This document shows, one piece after another, positions 1-10,999 of a stretch of 64,000 nt of DNA; the stretch's first letter is position 1, and each line of letters opens with the position of its first letter. The notes under the pieces are model-generated. The model saw only the letters and a list, made by a program, of their open reading frames with translations. It was not told where the DNA came from and did no database searches. This DNA is from Sorex araneus. Lineage: Eukaryota > Chordata > Mammalia > Eulipotyphla > Soricidae. The DNA lies in assembly GCF_027595985.1 (NCBI RefSeq), contig NC_073303.1:369868386-369932385 (forward strand), written 5' to 3'. Position numbers and translations under genes: made by a program.

Positions 1-780
1 TTTCCATCTGCTTTTATATCACACTTACCCTTTTTATATTAAAAAGTGAATGGCAAAAAAATTCAAGGTCACATATAAGATTTCTCATTTGGGTTGTGAG
101 CATCATGGATCTGAGAGGGTTAAGTTTCAGTGCCTGGTCTTCAGCCTAGGGCACTCGCAAGTCTCTCAGAGCTGGTAGGGGCCTGTCTGGAGTCTGACAT
201 TCTTCTGGCTCTAAATAAAGCAAATCCTTTCACCTTTTCCTATTTTCTTTGTTCTTATTCTTCAAGATGGGAGATATAGTGCATGAGGAGACATGCTGAC
301 TGGAGAGCAGGAACCGTCACTGTTCTTTCACCTTCCTGATCACCTTTTGTTTCCAGGGCAATCACTTGTTAGTGGCCTCCTTCTGGCAACATTTGCAAGG
401 GCTGTATCCACTTGCAGGCCATGGTGAGGATGATATAAAGCACAAGGAAATTTATGCTATCAAGAGGGCCAATAAACATAACACATACTGAGATGCTGCT
501 TGTGTGAAATACTACGACAGCTAAGATGTTCTAGGCCATAAGAATTTGAGGGCCACTCCACATACGCAATTTGTGGTTGACCAAAATGTCATAATGTCCT
601 ATATCTGATGAGGCAAAGACAGTCAAAACATTCAGGTTAATATCATTACTATCACAATTGGCCTATGCAATGACTGGAAGAGGAAATACATATTAAGTGC
701 TAACGCAGCTCTAACCCACATTAAGTTCTCAGTAACTGCCGACTCTTATTTTATTATGAACAAGAGCTTACACAGATACC
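1..780. other. Unassigned intronic DNA, KDSR intron 5
   Basis: AT-rich, no exon-like segment and no recognisable repeat. By position it lies in KDSR intron 5 or further 3' in that gene. No part of the next KDSR exon was seen here. Confidence 0.5.
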
Positions 781-799
781 AAAGATCTATTTTCCCCTG

Positions 800-2600
800 A
801 CATTCGGAACATTTAAAAATGTAAAATGTCTACTTGAAAATCTAAGGGCACATGCATTAAAGTGATTATATATTTAAGAGTACACAATATTAGCTTTATA
901 AGCATGCAAAACCAAATACTTTATTGGGGAGCTCTGAGCCAATAGCAAAAATATCAACTCAATGAAGTATTTCCAAAAAATCACTCAAATGTCTGGAGGC
1001 CAAAAAACAGACTTCTCAATAACCCAAGAATCAGAGGAGGGAAATGACAGAATGTTTTAAGTGATAAATAAAAACACAACATATCAAACTTCATGGGGTG
1101 CTGCTAGTGCAGGACTTAGGTGGAAATCTGAAGCATTAAACTTGTTTATTAAAAGAAAAATGGCCTTGAATTGATGGCTCCAGCTTCTAGCTAAATAAAT
1201 TATGAGAGGGCTGGAGCAAGTACAGCAGGTAAGGCTTTGCATGTGGCCGACCTGGGTTCAATCTCTAGCATCCCATATGGTCTTCTGAGCCTGCAGAAGA
1301 GATTCCTTAATACAAAACCAGGAATTAACCCTGAGCACCACCAGGTTTGCCCCCATCCCCCCAAAAAACAATAAAAAGTAGAGAAAATTTAAAGTAAAAT
1401 GAAAGAAATAATAAAATAATAGAGAAAATAAGTAGAAAATCATTAAAATCAAAAGCTAATTATTCAGATCAATAAAATCAATAAGTTATACATAGTGATC
1501 AGAAGTGAAAGGACACAAAAACAATCATCAAGAATGAGAAGTCACCTCACTAAAACTCTATTGGAAAGCTCTGGTAAGATAGTGAGATAAAATGTCATGT
1601 CAATGAATTCAACGGCTTAAATAAACAAACTCCTTGAAAGATACACGCTACAAAAGTTTACTCAAAATGAAGGGGAAAATGTAATTCTACATCTATGAAA
1701 GAAATTGAATCAAAGCCAGAAACTGTCTCACAAAGAAAAATTTGGAACTTGTTGATGAATTCTACCCATAATAATGTAAGAAAGAGCCGCATCAGTTCTA
1801 CATAAACTCTTTCGTAATACCCAAGAGCAGCGAATACGCCCTTTCTCATGCTCTTGAGACCAGCATCACCCTTATACCCCCAGCAGAAAATAACATTACA
1901 AAGAAAGAAACTTATAATTAGTAGCCCAAAAGAATACAGAAATGATAACAGCACATATCATAACATGTGGCATTTATCCCAGGGAAAGTAATGTTAACAT
2001 TTGGAAATGAATCAATGCAATTCATCGTATTAACCCAAAAAATAGAATTCTCACATCATCCCAAGAGATGAAGAAAAAGCAACTGAAATGATAGGCATTA
2101 TTTATAAAAACTCTTGGCCAACTAGGAATTGCAGGGAACTTCCTCAACTTGACAATGAGATCAACCATATACAAACAAGCTATTATCAAGTTTTATGGCA
2201 AAGACTGAACTTTCTCTCCCTAAGATGAATAAACCAAGGATTTCTGCTCTCAGCAATTCTATACAATACCACACTGCAGGTTCTAGCCAATGCAAAAGGG
2301 TACCAGACAGGAATAAAAGAAGTAAATGTTGTAGATGACATGACTTTGGACGTAAAAATCAATATGTACTCCTATTAAAGACCGATTTAGCAAAACTACA
2401 AGATCAAAACACAAAAATCCATTACGTTTTTCTATTTAGTAGTGAACACTCAGAAATTAAAGTGAAATAAATTCACTATGTGGACTACTATCAAAGAAAT
2501 AAAATACTGTGCAGGGCCATGCATTGAAAGTCGCAAAAAAAAGTGCTGAGAGAAATTTAAGAGCATCTAGTAGAGACAAAGAATGCGCTCATGAGTTAAG
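800..2600 (+). mobile_element. L1 ORF2 remnant, interrupted by a SINE
   Basis: Long stretches match the order of L1 ORF2 sequence I know: the 'aacacaacatatcaaa' segment near 1075, the GATCAATAAAATCAATAA segment near 1466, the CCAGCATCACCCTTATACC segment near 1860, the 'gatgacatgact' segment near 2335. The frame is broken many times, and a SINE splits it at 1205-1377. It is a dead, old copy. Confidence 0.75.
1205..1377 (+). mobile_element. Type 1 (Sorex-like) SINE inside L1
   Basis: Degenerate tRNA-derived head (GGGCTGGAGCAAGTACAGCA), the body CCTGAGCACCACCAGG and an A-rich tail. It inserted into the L1 ORF2 remnant, so it is the younger element. Confidence 0.8.
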
Positions 2601-2611
2601 ACAACATAGGG

Positions 2612-2778
2612 TCAGAGTGATAGTATAGTGGGGTGGGTAGGGTTGTTTGCTTGGCATACAGCCAACCTGGATTCAATCTCTAGCATTTCCATATGGTACC
2701 CTGAGCCTTTCCAGGACTGATTCCTAAGTGCAGAGCCAGGAGTAATCCCTGAGCACCACCAGCTGTGACCAAAAATAA
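2612..2778 (+). mobile_element. Type 1 SINE, diverged
   Basis: Head GGGTCAGAGTGATAGTATAG, body with 'gagccaggagtaatccctgagcacca' split by changes, short A-rich end. It lies directly left of the younger copy at 2801. Confidence 0.8.
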
Positions 2779-2800
2779 ATTTAAAATGTTGTCATTTGTT

Positions 2801-2984
2801 GGGGCTGGAGCGATAGCACAGCGGGTAGGGCGTTTGCCTTGCACACAGCCAACCCGGGTTCGATTCCCAGCATCCCATATCGTCCCCTGAGCACCGCCAG
2901 GAGTAATTCCTGAGTGCAGAGCCAGGAGTAACTCCTGTGCATCGCCAGATGTAACCCAAAAAGAAAAAAAAAACACAAAAAAAC
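2801..2984 (+). mobile_element. Type 1 SINE, young, with 18-bp target-site duplication
   Basis: Near-consensus copy: head GGGGCTGGAGCGATAGCACA, B-box-like GGTTCGATTCC, poly-A tail. The flanks AAAATGTTGTCATTTGTT at 2783-2800 and 2985-3002 are identical, showing L1-type target-primed insertion. Confidence 0.95.
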
Positions 2985-3329
2985 AAAATGTTGTCATTTG
3001 TTTCAATAGATCTATAGGAACGAAATGACAGTAAGAACTTTAAAATAGCACTGGGGAAGACAGTGCAACAGGCTGAGCCTGCGCTAGCATTCGGGACCCT
3101 GGGCTCAATCCCTAGTACCACACAGTCCCCTGAGTACTGCCAGGAGTGACTCCCAAACATGCAGCAAACCAGGTATGGTACAAAAACTGAACATAAATGA
3201 ATGTAGAATAACATCCTCAGGTATGTAACAAGATCCAGCACCAAGAAACTAAAAAGAGAACCATTACAAGGAAAATTAAGAATCCCCAGGACGACTTCAA
3301 TTTTTGGTGACTCACAGGCCATAGATTTA

Positions 3330-3495
3330 TTATGAAGATTTACGACAGTGGAGGGTGGGGGATGGAGCAAGGGGACATTGGCAGAGGGAAGTTGATGCTG
3401 GTGGTGGGATTGGTGATGAAATATTATATGCCTGAAACTGAACTATCAATAACTTTGTAAATCATGGGTCTTTAATTAAATTTAAAAAATCATAA
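3330..3495 (+). mobile_element. 3' tail of a LINE-like retroposon
   Basis: Contains GGGGACATTGGCAGAGGGAA, GATGCTGGTGGTGGGAT, CCTGAAACTGAACTATCAAT and TTTGTAAATCATGG, then an A-rich end. The same tail recurs near 8.6 kb, 28.7 kb and, inverted, 55.9 kb, so it is one dispersed family, probably a lineage-specific LINE 3' end. Confidence 0.65.
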
Positions 3496-3740
3496 AATTT
3501 TAAAATTGAAAAAAGGTTTATGACAGCGAAAGGACACAAAGCAAAATCATCAAGAGCCAAAGGCAGCCAGGACCAAGTCAGGGAAGGCCTGGTGCACGCT
3601 TCCCAGCATCTGCTCCCCAGGGAGCCTCATGGACCCAAGGCGCTCCTCAGCAGGGAGTGTGGCGTTTTCTGTGCATGTGAATTCCCATAAAATGAAAACA
3701 ACAGGGAGGAGGAAGAGGAGGAGCAAGAGGAGGAGAGGTT

Positions 3741-3929
3741 TGGGCTGGAGTGATAGCACAGCGGGTAGGGCGTTTGCCTTGCACGTGGCCGACCCGGGTT
3801 CAAATCCCAGCATCCCATATGGTCCCCTGAGCACCGCTGGGGTGATTCCTGAGTGCATGAGCCAGGAGTGACCCCTGTGCATTGCTGGGTGTGACCCAAA
3901 AAAGCAAAAAAAAAAAAAAAAAAAAAAAA
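3741..3929 (+). mobile_element. Type 1 SINE with target-site duplication
   Basis: Full copy with a poly-A tail of about 25. The flanking GAGGAGGAGAGGT at 3727-3739 and 3930-3942 is a 13-bp target-site duplication. Confidence 0.92.
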
Positions 3930-4496
3930 GAGGAGGAGAGGTAGTTCAGAGAAAGTAAGAGAAAATTCATTTGAGGTGAAAATGGACTTTTTGGGGTTGC
4001 TTGCAGAGTAAGTCCATGTGGTGCTGTGAGACCATACAGTGATGGAGATCAAATCCTGCCTCCCACATGCAAAACATGCGCTTCAGCCCCTTGGACCAAC
4101 TTCCAGGCCCCAAAATGGACTCTTGACTTCAGAAAATGTGTCAGTATGGCGCAGCCGATTAAGCCAGCTGTGCTCTCTGCACTGGGGACCCTGGTACAAG
4201 GGCTGCAAACAGCAAGCGGCCTGTGGCTCGTATGGGCTGTTCTAAAGGACCTTGGGGACAGTCCCCTGCAGTGGACATTCATGTCTGCTCCCGCTGGCCC
4301 CAGTCTCACAGACATGCAGGTGCCTTTCACAATAGCCAGGGTCCACACTGGCCGAGCCATCATGTCCACCTGCACCACATGTCCTAGACAGGGACCATGA
4401 ACTGAGGCTCTGTACTGGGACAAGTTCGGAGTTTCCTGGATGCCAGAAGCTCCCAGCACAAGAAGTGAGGCCTGACCAAGTTTAACGCAGATGCTG

Positions 4497-4684
4497 GGGC
4501 CGGAGCGATAGCACAGCGGGTAGGGCGTTTGCCTTGCACGCAGCCGACCCGGGTTCAATCCCCAGCATCCCATATGGTCCCCTGAGCACCGCCAGGAGTA
4601 ATTCCTGAGTGCAGAGCCAGGAGTAACCCCTGAGCATTGCTGAGTGTGACCCAAAAAGCAAAAAAAAAAACAAAAAAAAAACCC
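4497..4684 (+). mobile_element. Type 1 SINE with target-site duplication
   Basis: Near-consensus copy with A-rich tail. CGCAGATGCTG occurs at both ends (4486-4496 and 4685-4695). Confidence 0.92.
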
Positions 4685-4699
4685 CGCAGATGCTGCTGA

Positions 4700-5650
4700 A
4701 GACAGAGGGGCGGAAGAGTGGATCATCCCAGATGGCTGTGGGGTCACACACACCCTTGATCAGGGGCCTTGGCCAGAAGGGAGCACAGCCCTCCCGAGAG
4801 CCTCAGAGCCGTCCCCCCTGAGCCTTACCCCAGCTCTACCATCCCATCACCCCCATCACAGTAATTCCTGCTGCTTAGCCAAACCAAAGGAAAAAAAAAA
4901 AAAGAAAATATATGAATGTGGAACACGTGTTCTCACAGGTGCAGATGACTACCCGCTCCTGGACGTGACTGGAACCTGGCCCGGGAGGGGAGCCATCCGG
5001 AGGAGGGAGTGCACAGAGGGACCCGGGAGAGGAAGGGCTCGCTCCCCGTCTCCATCTCTCTCCCTCGCTCTCTTACCCACTCCCCATTTCCTGGCCACCT
5101 CTCACGTCTATGACTTCACCACTTCATGCCTAGACAACTCCCTTTATCTTCCCCGTAGATTCTTTCCACAGCTGTGGGACTAATCCCCCAAGCCTCCCTC
5201 TCATCACTGACAGGCATTCAAGCCAAAACTATCAACTTCATGTGGCGCCGAGAAAGAACCAGAGGCTCTCCAGCTGGTCCCCCCCCACTCACGTCTACCC
5301 ACGTGAGGACCTCGCCAGCTCCCCTCACACGTCATGGTGACTCACCACCGTCCACCTGCAGCGAGACGTGGACACACCAGTCCAGGCTTCTGCTCTTAAT
5401 CAAAGGGGGCGCTATTCACCTTGGCAGAGGAAAGCTTTCAAAACCTATTACCCAAAACACTTGCCACGCATGTGTGAAGCCCTGGGGATTCAATCCCCAG
5501 CACCTCAAAAACAAGCGAACACTCATTACCACAACAAAACACAATAAAACACAAACAAAAGACCAATAAAGGTCTGTACAACAACAAACTGTCAAAAGAC
5601 CGTTTCTGAAAAGACGGTTGATGCAAAGTCAGTCGGAACATACACTCTTC
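4700..5650. other. Unassigned DNA in KDSR intron 5
   Basis: Moderately GC-rich, no recognisable exon or repeat apart from a possible SINE trace near 5475-5510. The 131-codon plus-strand frame at 5174-5569 has no recognisable domain and is probably chance. Confidence 0.5.
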
Positions 5651-5659
5651 CAAAGATTT

Positions 5660-5935
5660 CAAATCTCGGGCCAGGGAGACAGCTCTAGTGGCAGACCGAG
5701 CTCACGCCGAGGATGCTCAAGGCTGCCAATTTGATCCCCGCACCAACAATATCCCCTTCCCTGAGCACTGCTAGGTATGGCCCCTGTATCTTAGCAACAA
5801 AAGCATTAATAATAATGGGGACAGTAAGAATAGTGCAGCAGGAAGGGCCTTGCACGCAGTCAACCCGGTTTCCATCCTGTAGCATAGGAGTAACCCCTGA
5901 GCATCACTAGGTGTGGCCCAAGAAAACAAAAAATT
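5660..5935 (+). mobile_element. Two diverged type 1 SINE fragments in tandem
   Basis: Fragments starting GGGCCAGGGAGACAGCTCTA (about 5668) and GGGGACAGTAAGAATAGTGC (about 5817), the second with a clear 'gagcatcactaggtgtggccc' end. Both are old. Confidence 0.65.
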
Positions 5936-5942
5936 AAATACA

Positions 5943-5945
5943 TAC

Positions 5946-5980
<35 letters not shown>

Positions 5981-5982
5981 AT
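5943..5982 (+). repeat. (TA)n(TG)n microsatellite
   Basis: Alternating TA followed by TG repeats directly after the SINE tail at 5935; it probably grew out of that tail. Confidence 0.9.
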
Positions 5983-6167
5983 TCCTGATTCTATACTTTT
6001 ACTAAGGGTCACTCCTGACTGGCGCACAAGAGGCTCCAAGGGTCATACTCAGTGTTGCTTGGGGAAGCCAGGAGCTGCCCCAGCCACGTTCTGGGTACAG
6101 AATGCAACCCTGGCACATGTGAGCGGTGTGCGCTACCACGGGAGCTTGCTCCCCAAGCACGTTCCTC

Positions 6168-6348
6168 CTTTTTTTATTTGTCTGTTTTTCGAGCCACACC
6201 TGGCAATGCTTAGGGGTTACTCCTCTTCTGGCTCTGCTCTCAGGAATTATTCTTGGCAGTGCTCAGAGAGCCGCATGGGATGCCAGGGATCGAATCTGGT
6301 CAGCTGTCTGCAAGGCAAACGCCTTCCCATGCTCCAGCCTCGGTGCCT
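6168..6348 (-). mobile_element. Type 1 SINE, reverse orientation
   Basis: T-rich start, then GAGCCACACCTGGCAATGCT and CAGGAATTATTCTTGGCAGT, ending in the inverted head ('gctccagcctc'). Confidence 0.85.
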
Positions 6349-6789
6349 CATACTTTTACCTTAACCTGAGGATAGCAAGAGACTCTGCTCCTCCACTATC
6401 TCAGTTTTCCACTGATACTAATACCGACACCTGGCACAAAACCCAGAACCACTGAGCTAACAGCGTGCTCCCGTCAGGGCACCCCTCTGGCACATTGTGG
6501 AGGTTTCACGACTCCTGGCTCGTGCTCAGGAACGAGCCCTGGCAGGGCTCAGGGGACCAGAGACAGTGCTGGGGGCCACAGCAGCACCAGCCGTATGTAA
6601 GCTCCATGCCCCAACCCTTTGTGAACGCTTTTAAAGCAGGCGAGCCAGGCTCTAAAAAATCATTTCTCCAGTCTTCCTCTTGGCTTCCTGAGTGCCACAT
6701 GCATCTGACACGGCTTGTTCACAGACCCTTGATGCCAGCTTCATTCATTCTACTTCCCCTTGATGAGTAGAATCCAAATTTCTACTTAC

Positions 6790-6885
6790 TTCAAAAGTAC
6801 CAACTTCAAGGTCTTCAAATTTTCCTGCCAGGGCGATCCCAGCACAATTTACAAGCATGTCCACTGGGCCCAGTTTCTCCTGTGC
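6790..6885 (-). CDS. KDSR: KDSR exon 5, residues 108-139
   Basis: A 96-bp exon of 32 codons, phase 0, with a TTTCAG acceptor and a GTAAGT donor. It starts [16 protein letters not shown]; the NCAG is the NNAG-type motif that stabilises the central beta-sheet. It continues [16 protein letters not shown], a few conservative changes from the human sequence I recall ([12 protein letters not shown]). This is the last KDSR exon in the window; the next, with the catalytic Ser, is not found to the left. Confidence 0.95.
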
Positions 6886-7066
6886 CTGAAACAAATGGAT
6901 GAAGCAGGCATTGAGCAAGGGGAAGGAAGAGTCCTGTATTAACGAGTTAACCCAATCTATACAACAGAACAGATCATGAACACTGGCCGATTCTAGAACA
7001 CGGAACAAAACGTCGAGAACCGACCCAATGGCAAGTGAAGGCACTGCCGTTAGCCCAGTCACTTAC

Positions 7067-7132
7067 TTGCTTTATGACATTCTCCACTTGGTTATAGTCT
7101 TGTGATACATCAACTGAGATACAAAGCACTAC
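7067..7132 (-). CDS. KDSR: KDSR exon 4, residues 86-107
   Basis: A 66-bp exon of 22 codons, phase 0, with a CAACAG acceptor and a perfect GTAAGT donor. It encodes [19 protein letters not shown] followed by IKQ. The SVDVS stretch is the Asp-containing strand that in this family contacts the adenine ring of the cofactor. Confidence 0.95.
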
Positions 7133-7333
7133 CTGTTGGAGAAAGAACAGAAGCTAATGCAGGTGTCGGGCCGTCAGAAACTATTTCAGTTTTTTTTTTT
7201 TTTTTAGCTTTAATTAAAGGCATTCTTTCCAATTGATAAAGAACCTGATTTTAGATGGATAGATCCAGTGAAATCTGCTGACAAAGCCATTAGTCAAGTC
7301 TTACTTTCTTGGCAGTTCTTGCAGAAAACTTTT

Positions 7334-7503
7334 TTAAAAAGCTTTTTGGGTCACACCCAGCAATGCTCAGGGGTTACTCCTGGCTCTGCACTCAGGAATT
7401 ACTCCTAGTGATGCTTGGGGGACCACATGCGATGCTGGGGATCAAACCAGGGTCAGCCACATGCAAGGCAAACACTCTATCCACTGTACTACACCGCAGC
7501 CCT
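7334..7503 (-). mobile_element. Type 1 SINE, reverse orientation, with likely target-site duplication
   Basis: Complete inverted copy. 'tgcagaaaactt' at the left (about 7319) and 'tgcagaaaactc' at the right (7504) are near-identical flanks. Confidence 0.88.
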
Positions 7504-7794
7504 GCAGAAAACTCTTAAGCAAACACAAAGAATGCTTAAAGAAATGGTGGTGAAAGGGTGCACACCTTCAGATGTAAAATGAGTAAGTTTGGGGGAGCTA
7601 CTGTACGAGTCATTAATATCATGAATACGAGCACAGTGTACACTTGAAATTTGAGACTTAGGTCTTAAGTGTTCTCACCACAGAAAAGAAACGCAAGCTG
7701 TGTGCGATGTGAATCAACAACAATAAACATTTCACAACGCACAAATATGAAATCATGGCTTTGTGCCTTTAAAACATAAAAATTGTTCTAATTT

Positions 7795-7945
7795 GGGGCG
7801 GGGGCAGTTTGGGCATACTTGACTGCTCGGGGCTAATCCTGGCTCTGTGTTCAGGAATCACACCTGGCATTTTTGTTGGGACACTACCTGGGCTCAGCCA
7901 CATGCTAGTCAAGCACCTACTATCGCTTCCCCACGCCCCAATTCT
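7795..7945 (-). mobile_element. Diverged type 1 SINE, reverse orientation
   Basis: GGGGCTAATCCTGGCTCTGT, then CAGGAATCACACCTGGCA and an eroded head near 7930. Old copy. Confidence 0.6.
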
Positions 7946-8309
7946 ATTTTGTCAATGACATTTCAATAAAACCGAAAATAGCAGGGGAAAAACAGCTAGA
8001 ACATTCTTCTTAAAGGCGAATGGTCAGTGAAAGAAAGTCGATGGGGGTCCCCTATGCCCAGGTATGTGGGGCCTGATGAAAATGTTCTGCATCTGGGTCT
8101 CGGTGCTGGTGTCTCCAATGCAGCATCTGTTCAAAAGCCAATGGCCTACATTCTCGCAATAAATCTGATTTCTTGTACAGAAACTAACCCCCAGTTACTA
8201 AGACCTCATCCTTATGTTAAGAAGAGTGACAATCGCTGGGTCATGAGGTTTTTAAAGAATGCCCCTCTTGACTGCCCCACGGCTTGATAACCGATCTCAT
8301 GCACCGGGG

Positions 8310-8682
8310 GAAAAGGCAGCTGGGATGGAGAGAGGAGCACTAAATAAATGATAGTTGGAGGGATCGCTTGGGATAGTAGATGCATGTTGTAAGCAGACTA
8401 TGGGCCAAACATGATGACTGCTTGTTACCTGTACTGTAAACCATAACACCCAACAGGACAGAGAGAGTAGGAGGGAAAGTGCCTGCCACAGAGGCAGGAG
8501 GTGGGAAGGGGTGGGGGTGGGGAGGAGGCATACTGGGAACATTGGGGGTGGAGAATGGGCACTGGTGGAGGGATGGAGACTTGAACATTGTTTGACTGAA
8601 ACATATTCCTGAAAGTCTATAAGTCTGTAAATGTATCTCACAATGATTCATTAAAATAAAAAAATTTAAAAAAAAAAAGAAC
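8310..8682 (+). mobile_element. LINE-like retroposon 3' end
   Basis: Includes ACTGGGAACATTGGGGG, GGAGGGATGGAGACTTGAAC and TGTAAATGTATCTCACAATG, then ATTAAAATAAAAAA and a poly-A tail. It is the longest copy of the tail family also seen at 3.4 and 28.7 kb, about 370 bp. Confidence 0.65.
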
Positions 8683-8939
8683 GCCCATCTTGAAGTACTG
8701 GTCCCTGAATGTTCAAGGCCTTCGTGCAGTGGAATAAAGACACTGGCTAACAATACCACCTTGTAGAAGCTACCCTGCATGGAGGCTGGGCAAGAAACAC
8801 AACCTTTCAAGGCCAAGGGTAAATCCTGGCTATGTGAGCTGGGCGGAGAGTTGAGTCACTCTTGGTTCTCTTGGAGGTCTGCTTGGCCTCCCTGGATCTG
8901 GACTGGGGTGGCCATTCAAAGGCCCTCGAAAGGAGCGGG

Positions 8940-9136
8940 CAGCAAAGAAAGGAGAGAAGGAGGGAGGGAGGGAGAGAGGGAGGAAGAGGAGGGAAAGAAG
9001 AAGGGAGGAAAGGAAGGAGAAAAGGAAGGGAAGGGGAGGGAGGGAGGAAGGAAGAAAAAAAGGAAGGAAGGAAGGAAGGAAGGAAGGAAGGAAGGAAGGA
9101 AGGAAGGAAGGAAGGAAGGAAGGAAGGAAGGAAGGG
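8940..9136 (+). repeat. Purine tract with (GGAA)n microsatellite
   Basis: Nearly 200 bp of almost pure purine: irregular GGGA/GAGG runs, then uninterrupted GGAA units from about 9059 to 9135. The frames through it give only Lys/Glu/Gly or Pro/Ser/Phe low-complexity peptides, not genes. Confidence 0.97.
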
Positions 9137-9649
9137 CAAAAAGCATGCATTTGGGGACTTGTTTTGATAGAAGTGTGTGAAATATAAGGTAAGAACAGGA
9201 ATCAGAACAAATCATGAGCTAGTTTTTCCCCCACTTTGTTTTTTATTTTCTGGGGAGCCACACACAGCAATGCTTATGGGTCGTGTGGGTGTTAGGAATA
9301 TGTGGGTCCCAAGGGACCAAAAAATTATTTATAGTAAATTATTAAATACTATATTAAAAGAATATCTGAAAAGAATAGCATAATTCCTGCATCCTTCCAA
9401 ACATGCTTTTCCTGCCCAGTGATGTGTGGGCCCAACCCACCGCTAATGCGGTCTAATATTCCTCCGGGCTCTGTTTAAAGAAGGGCCGTTTCCTCAGGCA
9501 CTTGCGTGGGATAAGTCTTACACCTACGAATCGGATCCTCAGGCTGTGGGTTTCTTTACTTTTCCGCTTTTCTCTTCCAGGAACTTATGCCTGATGCCCA
9601 TGCCTAGCCTTTAAACACATTACCCAGAAGGAAAAATCAAATCCACTCA

Positions 9650-9800
9650 TGATTGGGACCCGAGCAGTACAGTGGGAAGGGCCTTTGCAGCCGGTCTGGG
9701 TTCGATCCCCGGCATTCCATGGGGTTCCCTGAGCACCACCAGGAGTAAGCCCTGAGCACAGGCAGGTGTGGCTCAACCCTTCCCTCCTTATCCCCCCCAC
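9650..9800 (+). mobile_element. Diverged type 1 SINE
   Basis: Head GACCCGAGCAGTACAGTGGG, B-box GGTTCGATCCC, body CCTGAGCACCACCAGGAGTA. No clear tail. Confidence 0.75.
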
Positions 9801-10189
9801 ACCCTCCCAAGATGAGTGACGCAATCAAGTTGGGTAAGAATGCATAAAAAATAACACTACAGTTATCCGATCTCTAGGACAGACAGAAAATCAGTGACAC
9901 GGAGGGACAAGAAGGGAGCTTTCTGGGATGACAATAATGCTCAGACTGATTGCAGTGATGCTGTGTACAGGGGAGCCTGGGCACCAGTGACCTGCACACC
10001 TGAAACCATGGAACTGCCTCGCATGTGAATGTTATCTCACAGTTATTAAAAAAAAAAAGTGCCACAAAATTCAAATAATCAACAACACATATCCGGTCAT
10101 AAGCATAAAGATGGTCAGATGAACAGCAAAGTTCATTAGCACTGAAGCCGGGTCGAGGGGTTTCTCTCAGAAACTGGGGCCATGGGACA

Positions 10190-10325
10190 TGATTCAAAGG
10201 GCTGCGGCAGTGCTCTGTATGTGAGACCCCCAGTGTCAATCACTGGCACCTCAGGACCCCCGAAGCACGATGTCAGGAATAACCCAACGTACTGCCAAGT
10301 GCAGTCCAAGCAAGAAAAGAATGAA
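10190..10325 (+). mobile_element. Diverged type 1 SINE
   Basis: Recognisable in 'ggctgcggcagtgctctgtatgtga' split by changes, and in CGAAGCACGATGTCAGGAAT. Heavily eroded. Confidence 0.5.
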
Positions 10326-10546
10326 ATGGGTGGATGAGGCTGATGGAGACTGGGAGAAAATTTCGGGGACCCTGAAATTTATTTCTGATGCAGTGTGAGA
10401 AGCACAGGATTATTCATGTTATTATGTTTTATAACAACATGCCATTTTACTCGTCCAAAAAAAAATTCAAGATGAAAAATATATATATTTTTAGATCTTC
10501 CTCCCCTTAAGTGTCCGAAACCAATGAAATAAAACCAGTCTCTAGG

Positions 10547-10731
10547 GGCTAGAGTGATAGCACAGCGGGTAGGGCGTTTGCCTTGCACTCGGCAGACCCG
10601 GGTTCGAATCCCAGCATCCCATATGGTCCTCTGAGCACCGCCAGGGGTGATTCCTGAATGCATGAGCCAGGAGTGAGCCCTGTGCATCGCCAGGTGTGAC
10701 CCAAAAAGCAAAAAAATTAAAAAATAAAAAA
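10547..10731 (+). mobile_element. Type 1 SINE with target-site duplication
   Basis: Near-consensus copy about 140 bp from KDSR exon 3. The sequence AATAAAACCAGTCTCTAG flanks it on both sides (ending at 10545 and 10750). Confidence 0.93.
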
Positions 10732-10869
10732 AAATAAAACCAGTCTCTAGTAAAGCATAGTTATTGCATTATTTTACTGACCACAGCTTAAGTGAGCTCA
10801 TTCCCCCCGTAGTACGACTCTGCAGATGGATTTGTACAGATAACCCGTGCAGAAGACAAGGGACGTTAC

Positions 10870-10926
10870 CTGTTTATTATTAATAGAGTGCTTTTCAATC
10901 TCTTTCTTTGCTTGGAGCAGCTTGTC
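10870..10926 (-). CDS. KDSR: KDSR exon 3, residues 67-85
   Basis: A 57-bp exon of 19 codons, phase 0, with a TTTCCAG acceptor and a GTAACG donor. It encodes a Lys/Glu-rich amphipathic segment starting DKLLQAKKEIEK and ending NNKQ, the helix after the second Rossmann strand. One Asn replaces the Asp I recall from human (INNKQ versus INDKQ), a conservative change. Confidence 0.94.
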
Positions 10927-10999
10927 CTGGAAACAATAAGGAACAGTTAGTTCTGGGGATTGTTTATTTGGTCACTTGTCTTCTGGAAGGGCGAGAACA

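Noticed and set aside
2801-2900. tRNA gene with A- and B-box-like sequences
   Set aside because: This is the tRNA-derived SINE head; no acceptor stem closes and it continues into the SINE body.
2680-3006. Recurring peptides such as LLLALHSGITPG across the window
   Set aside because: They are six-frame translations of type 1 SINE bodies, repeated at every copy.
1-6780. KDSR exon 6 or later exons
   Set aside because: Looked for the next segment after residue 139 on the minus strand; only L1, SINEs and unassigned DNA are present, so these exons are beyond the left edge.
8779-9215. Lys/Glu/Gly-rich and Pro/Ser/Phe-rich frames
   Set aside because: Translations of the GGAA purine tract.
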